DNA of 17,381 bases from Bacillota bacterium. Its GTDB lineage: Bacteria; Bacillota; Proteinivoracia; UBA4975. The translations under genes and the position numbers were made by a program. The stretch lies in contig JAAYHI010000178.1 of the NCBI GenBank assembly GCA_012727415.1, positions 1 to 17,381 on the forward strand, given 5' to 3'. How positions within the stretch are numbered: the first letter of the stretch is position 1; each line of letters starts with the position of its first letter. Below the pieces are notes generated by a model. It had not been told where the DNA came from. It ran no database searches and saw only the letters and a list, made by a program, of their open reading frames with translations. This document shows positions 13,018-17,381 of the stretch, piece by piece.

Positions 13018-14540
13018 CAGATAATATCCGGGTCGATGTCGTGCTCTGCCGGGAAGGAACCCAGGGGCTTCAGGGCTGGCCCATCGACAATGCTTCCATC
13101 GGCGGAAAAGCGGGAGCCGTGGCAGGGGCAGTCCCAGGTCTTTTCAGCGCTGTTCCACTTGAGTTCACAGCCAAAGTGGGTGCAGGTTATATCGACGAGA
13201 TGCAATTTACCCTGTTCATCCCGGTAGGCGCCAACTTTGGTTCCTTCGCCGGAAATGACTTTGGCCTCTCCCCGGGGGATCTCCCCCCCTTCGGTGCCGG
13301 CCAGTTTTCCCGCCACAAGTTCTTTGGCCACATCGGCATTGATGCTGATGAGCTTGCCGGCGGATTTTAGGCTTAGTCCCCTCTGGGGGCTGAACACATC
13401 CTGCCAGGGGCTGCTTCCCCACAGCATCATATCTCTGATAACCAGTCCCGCCACTGTGGAAGTGGAGATACCCCATTTGCGAAAACCCGTAGCCACAAAA
13501 ATATTGTCAACGCCCTTGCGGATTTTGCCGATGAAGGGGATATTGTCCAGGGTGGTGTAGTCCTGAGCTGACCAGCGGTGGGGAATGTCGGTGACAGTGA
13601 AATTGGCCTCTGCGAACTTCATGAGGTTTTGAAAATGCACCATTCCCTTGCCGGCGCCGGTTTTGTGATGCTCTCCCCCTACCAGCAGCAGGTCTCCCTC
13701 CTCATCTGGCTGAGTCCGCAAAGAACGGCCGGGAGATTCCGCAGTAATGAACATTCCCTGGGGCAGCTTGCCCTCTGTCCTGCAGGCGAGGATATAGGAG
13801 CGCTCGGGATACATGCGGGCAAAATAAAAGCCCAGACCATCGTGGATGGGGAAATGAGTTGCCAGTACTACCCGGTCTGCCCTGACCTTTTTCCCCGAGG
13901 CCAGGGAAATGGTAGTGATTGTCCCTTCCTCCAGGCCCACCACCTTGGTGTTTTCATAAATCTCACAGCCATCACCGGGAATTGCCTGAGCCAGAGCCAG
14001 CACATACTTCCGGGGGTGGAATTGGGCCTGGTTGTCAAAGCGGAGGGCAGCCTTGACGGCAAAGGGCAGTCCCGGGTCCTGCACATACTCGGCAGCTATG
14101 CCCAGTACTTTGGCTATTTCAGCTTCCCTTTCAATTTCCTCGACATATTTGTCCTGCTCGGTGTAGACAAAGGCCGGCTGCCATTGAAAATCGCAGTCTA
14201 TTTTGTGCGCCTCCACAATGTCAGCCATGGTTTTTACTGCTGTTTCATTGGCATCGGCATACTGCTGAGCCTTTTCCCTGCCGAACTCTTTATCCAGCGT
14301 GGCATAGATCAAGTCATGCTGGGAAGTAATCTTGGCGGTGGAATGCCCTGTGGTGCCCTGGCAGACCCGGTCGGCCTCCAGCACCACCACCTGCAGGCCT
14401 TCTTGTTTCAGCAGCCAGGCAGTGGTTATTCCTGCCAGGCCGCCGCCAATAACTGCCACATCTGCGCTGATGTCCTTATCCAGGGTAGGATAGTTTGTGG
14501 CAGGGGTGGATTCCAACCAATAGGATTTAGTTTCTTCCAC
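13017..14540 (-). CDS. FAD-dependent oxidoreductase with C-terminal Rieske [2Fe-2S] domain
   Basis: A 507-residue fusion. Residues 1-390 or so are a DAO-type flavoprotein: ADVAVIGGGLAG at 27-38, ACQ/TTGHSTAKIT-type segment near 82-90, and VATGFRKWGISTSTVAG late in the domain. The C-terminal 80 residues are a Rieske domain: C453 and H455 in CTHFGC, C471 and H474 in CPCHGS, plus the C458/C473 pair that forms a disulfide in high-potential Rieske proteins. The architecture resembles Bacillus YhfW. There is no signal peptide, so it is probably cytoplasmic. The start is GTG at 14540, 9 nt after AAGGAG. Its own terminator follows, so it is monocistronic. The substrate is unknown. Confidence 0.9.
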   Translation of the reverse strand: MEETKSYWLESTPATNYPTLDKDISADVAVIGGGLAGITTAWLLKQEGLQVVVLEADRVCQGTTGHSTAKITSQHDLIYATLDKEFGREKAQQYADANETAVKTMADIVEAHKIDCDFQWQPAFVYTEQDKYVEEIEREAEIAKVLGIAAEYVQDPGLPFAVKAALRFDNQAQFHPRKYVLALAQAIPGDGCEIYENTKVVGLEEGTITTISLASGKKVRADRVVLATHFPIHDGLGFYFARMYPERSYILACRTEGKLPQGMFITAESPGRSLRTQPDEEGDLLLVGGEHHKTGAGKGMVHFQNLMKFAEANFTVTDIPHRWSAQDYTTLDNIPFIGKIRKGVDNIFVATGFRKWGISTSTVAGLVIRDMMLWGSSPWQDVFSPQRGLSLKSAGKLISINADVAKELVAGKLAGTEGGEIPRGEAKVISGEGTKVGAYRDEQGKLHLVDITCTHFGCELKWNSAEKTWDCPCHGSRFSADGSIVDGPALKPLGSFPAEHDIDPDII

Positions 14541-14580
14541 GGGGATTCGCTCCTTCTGTTAGTCTACTTACATTTTGCCC

Positions 14581-14612
14581 TTTGCTCCGATTTTTATCGC
14601 CACCGAAGCAAA
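14581..14612. repeat. Imperfect inverted repeat in the Rieske gene leader
   Basis: TTTGCTCC (14581-14588) and GAAGCAAA (14605-14612) pair over 8 positions with one G-T mismatch. It lies between the small-ORF terminator and the Rieske flavoprotein start, where an operator would be expected. Significance is uncertain. Confidence 0.3.
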
Positions 14613-14623
14613 TCTGCGTTAAG

Positions 14624-14645
14624 AAAAAAGACCCCTGGGGGTCTT
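14624..14645 (-). terminator. Intrinsic terminator after the 36-residue ORF
   Basis: AAGACCCC and GGGGTCTT form a short GC-rich stem with a tight loop, followed by six T residues. The 5' arm starts inside the TAA stop of the small ORF. Confidence 0.85.
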
Positions 14646-14754
14646 ACCAATCAGGTATTAAGGTCATTTTTGCGAAAATGCTGCTGCTTTTAAAGTCTGC
14701 CTCGGTATAAAAATCCACCGGAGTATTGATCTCATGCTTTTTCAGCTTTTCCAT
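14644..14754 (-). CDS. Putative 36-residue small protein or peptide
   Basis: An ATG preceded by a textbook TTAAGGAGG with a 6-nt spacer opens 36 codons, ending at TAA directly on a terminator. The peptide has a basic start (MEKLKKHEI), an acidic/aromatic middle (VDFYTEADF), a SSSIFAKM segment and ends in TLIPDW. It has no cysteine, no membrane segment and no signal peptide, and I do not recognise the family. It stands alone between the GltS-like carrier and the Rieske flavoprotein. Possibilities are a small regulatory protein, a leader peptide for the downstream gene, or a precursor of a modified peptide; no modifying enzyme is in the window. The strong ribosome site and terminator argue that it is translated. 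Confidence 0.6.
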   Translation of the reverse strand: MEKLKKHEINTPVDFYTEADFKSSSIFAKMTLIPDW

Positions 14755-14776
14755 TGCCAACCTCCTTAATATGTTA

Positions 14777-14805
14777 ACTTTATCATAGGAGGGGCGACTG
14801 GTAAA
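14777..14805 (-). promoter_or_regulatory. Possible promoter of the 36-residue ORF
   Basis: TTTACC (14805-14800), a 17-nt spacer and TAAAGT (14782-14777) each match four of six sigma-A consensus bases. The position before the ORF's ribosome binding site, after a hairpin, is right, but the match is weak. Confidence 0.3.
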
Positions 14806-14820
14806 CCTTTCCTGTTGCAG

Positions 14821-14851
14821 ATAATAGACGAACCGAGCACAGCTCGGTTCG
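14821..14851 (-). terminator. Probable terminator of the GltS-like gene
   Basis: CGAACCGAGC and GCTCGGTTCG form a perfect 10-bp stem with loop TGT, starting a few bases after the stop codon. It is followed by TCTATTAT, a poor U tract, so termination may be leaky. Confidence 0.6.
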
Positions 14852-14856
14852 GTGAT

Positions 14857-16245
14857 TTATGCTTTTTGCACCTTCTTGCGCTTAGCCAGCAGCATAAAGA
14901 GCAACAGAACAAGCAGGTATACTGCTATCAAGGCAAGAGTTAAATAGAGCATGGCGTCTGATTCCGGCGCCAGGCCAATGAGCAGCAGCATTGGTATGCC
15001 GAAGACAATGGCAAAACTGCTCCCCGTGATAAGATTGGTGGCGGCAGGGGTCTTAAAGTTGGGGTCCAGCTCTCTTAAAAGCAGCACACCCGAGCTGATT
15101 GTTCCCGTCAGCATTCCGTACATCGACAGCAAGCCTTGATAATAATAGCCGGAATAGAGTTTTTTGCACAGCCACTGCAGCCACACCAGGGTAACAATTC
15201 CGCCTGCTATAGACAAGAGGATGAAGGGCAGCCACAGGCCTTGGATATCGCGAAAGTCGATGGCGGCGATGCCGGATACTACCATAAAATCAAAGGCGAA
15301 ACCGGCTGTGCGGCTGAGCAGGTAGTTGTTGGGGTATTGCCTGGTCATAAGTCCAGCTTTGGTCAACAAACGGAACAGGTTGCGGCAGACAATGGCCAAC
15401 AGGGAGCCAATGATAAAATTAAATCCCCAAAACAAGGCGGAAACCGTTTTCGACAATCCAGGCAGGTATGCTGCCAGGAAGGATGTGACACCTTTTGTAA
15501 CCAGGTACGTAGCCAAATAAATTACAAAAATCAGGGCAAATTGAACGGTGAACCTGTCCACTGATTCGGAAACAGGAATTTCATTTTCATTCTGGAAGTG
15601 GTCCACTGAAACTTTAGCGGCAATGGCGGTGTGATCAGCCTCGGTAATTTTTCCCCGCCGCTTGAGGATATTCATATACAGAACTCCGACAATGCATGCG
15701 CAGACAAAGCCCATGGCGGCGATAGACAGGCCGAAGGACTGCCCTCCCGCAAAGCCCAGGGTCTCATAAGTTGAGCCCACGTTGTTGGCTTGCCCGGGGC
15801 CCTGGCCATAGCCCATGGGCAGGATAATACCCGCCGCCTTAAACAGGCCCGGCATAACCGTTTGAGCAAGTAAAATCGTAATAATAAGACCGATAAAACC
15901 CTGAATCAAATAGGTGGAGACAATGAGGGCGCCGCTTTTTGCAGCAGTAAAGTCAACCTTTTCAACAGTTTGCTTTTTTTCAGGGATCTGCAGCGACATG
16001 GCAATGAACCCGATGGCAATGGAATGGTAAGTAATCATCTCCATGACACTCATATCCAGGTTGAGTAAGCCTGTGACCCGAAAAATGAGGGCAAGGAAAC
16101 CTGCCAGCACAGCGGTAGGCATCAGGCTTTTGCGGAAAAAGGGCACCTTACGGCGCAGCACATTGGCCAGCAGAAGCAAAGCCGCTAATATGCCGAATTG
16201 TACAATAAGGGTCCAGAGAGTGGTGTTGGCCGCTGAAAAGTCCAT
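14857..16245 (-). CDS. Sodium:glutamate symporter-like (ESS/GltS) carrier
   Basis: A 462-residue integral membrane protein with about ten to twelve hydrophobic segments and a short basic tail (AKRKKVQKA). Two Gly-rich re-entrant-type motifs, one per half, suggest an ESS-family inverted-repeat carrier: MGYGQGPGQANNVGSTYE (144-161) and SMYGMLTGTISSGVLLLRELDP (374-395, key residues G377, T380, G381, S384). A hydrophilic loop around 195-230 separates the halves. These motifs differ from the GHGTAAA-type motif of classical glutamate carriers, so the substrate may not be glutamate. The ATG follows GGAGG by 9 nt. It is separated from engB by 62 nt and from the next gene by a hairpin, so it is probably monocistronic. 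Confidence 0.8.
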   Translation of the reverse strand: MDFSAANTTLWTLIVQFGILAALLLLANVLRRKVPFFRKSLMPTAVLAGFLALIFRVTGLLNLDMSVMEMITYHSIAIGFIAMSLQIPEKKQTVEKVDFTAAKSGALIVSTYLIQGFIGLIITILLAQTVMPGLFKAAGIILPMGYGQGPGQANNVGSTYETLGFAGGQSFGLSIAAMGFVCACIVGVLYMNILKRRGKITEADHTAIAAKVSVDHFQNENEIPVSESVDRFTVQFALIFVIYLATYLVTKGVTSFLAAYLPGLSKTVSALFWGFNFIIGSLLAIVCRNLFRLLTKAGLMTRQYPNNYLLSRTAGFAFDFMVVSGIAAIDFRDIQGLWLPFILLSIAGGIVTLVWLQWLCKKLYSGYYYQGLLSMYGMLTGTISSGVLLLRELDPNFKTPAATNLITGSSFAIVFGIPMLLLIGLAPESDAMLYLTLALIAVYLLVLLLFMLLAKRKKVQKA

Positions 16246-16269
16246 GCATTAGTACCTCCGTTTCATTAG

Positions 16270-16298
16270 AATTTATAAAAATAAGGAGACCAGGGCAA
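16270..16298 (-). promoter_or_regulatory. Possible promoter of the GltS-like gene
   Basis: TTGCCC (16298-16293), 17 nt, then TAAATT (16275-16270), with an overlapping TATAAA at 15-nt spacing. It lies in the short gap after engB; the match is moderate. Confidence 0.35.
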
Positions 16299-16307
16299 AT
16301 TACTAGC

Positions 16308-16883
16308 CTAATCTCCAATAATATTCTCCAACAGGCACCAGATATCCTCCCTGCCCCTTTTATCCAGGCTGGAAAAGGGAACAACGCTGGTTCCATAAGC
16401 TTTCCGAAGCCTTTGGATAAAGGGATTGAGCTCACTGCGGCGGAGTTTGTCCACCTTTGTAGCCACAATAAACATGGGCTTGTTATAGTATTGCAACCAC
16501 TGGTGCATTTGCATATCTAAGGGAGAAGGTGCATGGCGGCTGTCAATTACCAGGACTACGCCTTTTACTGATTCTCGCTGGCGGAGATAATCCTCCAGCA
16601 AGACCTGCCAGTTTTCGCGAACCTTTTGGGGAACCTTGGCATAACCGTATCCAGGCAGGTCAACCAAGTAAAAGCGGGAGTTGACGAGATAAAAATTCAA
16701 GGTCTGGGTTTTCCCGGGCTGACTGCTGGTGCGGGCCAGAGCTTTGCGGGAAAGCAGGCAGTTGATCAATGAGGACTTGCCCACATTGGAGCGGCCGGCA
16801 AAGGCAATTTCCGGCAAGCCAGACTTGGGCAGCTGGGACTTAAGACCGACACAGTGGGCAAACTCTGCGGAATCAATTTTCAT
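16308..16883 (-). CDS. engB: Ribosome-biogenesis GTPase EngB/YsxC
   Basis: A 191-residue TRAFAC GTPase, the usual family length. G1 GRSNVGKSS (30-38), a Gly/Pro-rich G2 region RTSSQPGKTQT (51-61), G3 DLPGYG (75-80), G4 TKVDK (142-146) and G5 FSSLDKRG (170-177) are all intact. It assists assembly of the large ribosomal subunit. The ATG overlaps the lon stop by 11 nt, so the two are translationally coupled. The lon-ysxC order is typical of Bacillota. Confidence 0.97.
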   Translation of the reverse strand: MKIDSAEFAHCVGLKSQLPKSGLPEIAFAGRSNVGKSSLINCLLSRKALARTSSQPGKTQTLNFYLVNSRFYLVDLPGYGYAKVPQKVRENWQVLLEDYLRQRESVKGVVLVIDSRHAPSPLDMQMHQWLQYYNKPMFIVATKVDKLRRSELNPFIQRLRKAYGTSVVPFSSLDKRGREDIWCLLENIIGD

Positions 16884-17381
16884 AGTCCTGAATAACCTTT
16901 TTCAGCACGGAATCTATTTCCTCCACCCATACCAGCTTGAGCTTGCTCCTTATGTTGGCGGGGATTTCTTCCCCGTCTTTTTCGTTTTCCCGGGGGAGTA
17001 TGATTGTTTCAATCCCCATGCGGTGAGCAGCCAGGACCTTTTCCTTGATGCCTCCCACCGGCAACACGCGTCCGCGCAAGGTTATTTCCCCGGACATGGC
17101 AATATTGCGCAGCACTTTTTTGCCGCTGATGGCAGAGAACAGGGCGCTGGCAATGGTAATGCCTGCGGAGGGCCCGTCCTTGGGGATAGCCCCCTCGGGA
17201 ACATGGACGTGGATATCATGTTTTTGAAAAAAGTCAGCACTCACGCCATGGGCCTCGCTGCGGGAGCGGACAAAACTCAGGGCTGTCTGGGCAGACTCTT
17301 TCATGACATCGCCCAATTTTCCGGTGAGAGTGAGGCGTCCGCTGCCGGGCATCACCGTGGCCTCCACATTGAGCACCTCTC
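16873..17381 (-). CDS. lon: ATP-dependent protease Lon, C-terminal proteolytic domain (5' end outside window)
   Basis: The last 168 or so codons of Lon. The protease domain shows VEATVMPGSGRLTLTGKLGDVMKES, the catalytic Ser in PKDGPSAG and the catalytic Lys in GGIKEKVLAAHR, with TLRGRVLPVGG between them. The frame is open to the window edge; a GTG at 17376 is only an internal Val codon and not a start. It ends at TGA inside the engB start region. Confidence 0.97.
   Translation of the reverse strand, partial: EVLNVEATVMPGSGRLTLTGKLGDVMKESAQTALSFVRSRSEAHGVSADFFQKHDIHVHVPEGAIPKDGPSAGITIASALFSAISGKKVLRNIAMSGEITLRGRVLPVGGIKEKVLAAHRMGIETIILPRENEKDGEEIPANIRSKLKLVWVEEIDSVLKKVIQDYEN

Noticed and set aside
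13578..14693. Plus-strand frame of 371 codons opposite the Rieske flavoprotein
   Set aside because: It is the mirror of a well-supported fusion gene, lacks family motifs and crosses the small ORF and a terminator on the other strand.
16286..16318. Weak hairpin followed by TTATTTTTAT after engB as a terminator
   Set aside because: The stem is broken by mismatches and bulges and overlaps a possible promoter; not strong enough to call.
17374..17376. GTG as the start of a short Lon-like protease
   Set aside because: The frame is open to the window edge and the sequence before it continues the Lon protease domain, so it is an internal codon.

Overview
The window reads as a compact stretch of a chromosome from an anaerobic Bacillota (Clostridia/Peptococcaceae-like) bacterium. 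Every convincing gene is on the minus strand, so transcription runs from high to low coordinates. The lineage call rests on the lon-ysxC pair at one end, the T-box-controlled valS followed by folC at the other, A/G-rich Shine-Dalgarno sequences, U-tract hairpin terminators and an HndABCD-type [FeFe] hydrogenase. No species can be named from the sequence.

Layout in transcription order. (1) 17381-16308: 3' end of lon overlapping engB/ysxC. (2) 16245-14857: a sodium:glutamate-symporter-like (ESS/GltS) carrier. (3) 14754-14644: a 36-residue ORF with a strong ribosome binding site and its own terminator. (4) 14540-13017: an FAD oxidoreductase with a C-terminal Rieske [2Fe-2S] domain. (5) 12913-9609: five genes, each overlapping the next, for a multi-subunit FAD/iron-sulfur dehydrogenase of the sarcosine oxidase / HcnABC / dye-linked proline dehydrogenase superfamily, with the usual alpha chain split into separate polypeptides. 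(6) 9450-5030: hndA-hndB-hndC-hndD, a probable NAD(P)H- and ferredoxin-linked hydrogenase, followed at once by a small ECF-transporter S-like membrane protein (5023-4523). (7) 4393-3899: a solitary second NuoE/HndA-like [2Fe-2S] protein. (8) 3882-1: promoter, valine T-box, valS and the start of folC.

How it may work together. The hydrogenase can exchange electrons between NAD(P)H, ferredoxin and H2. The five-gene complex should oxidise an amino or imino acid and pass electrons through two flavins and several Fe-S centres. The GltS-like carrier is a candidate importer for it, but that is inference from proximity. The best regulatory signals are a near-consensus sigma-A promoter before hndA, a Rex-like NADH/NAD+ operator core in the hnd leader, and a complete T-box with a GUC specifier before valS.

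The most notable points are the Rex-like site, the perfect 14-bp inverted repeat touching the hnd -35 box, the split five-gene dehydrogenase, the 36-residue ORF, the unpartnered NuoE paralogue, and a redox/transport block lying between ysxC and valS, where Bacillus subtilis has its hemAXCDBL region. I see no CRISPR array, insertion sequence, tRNA or rRNA.
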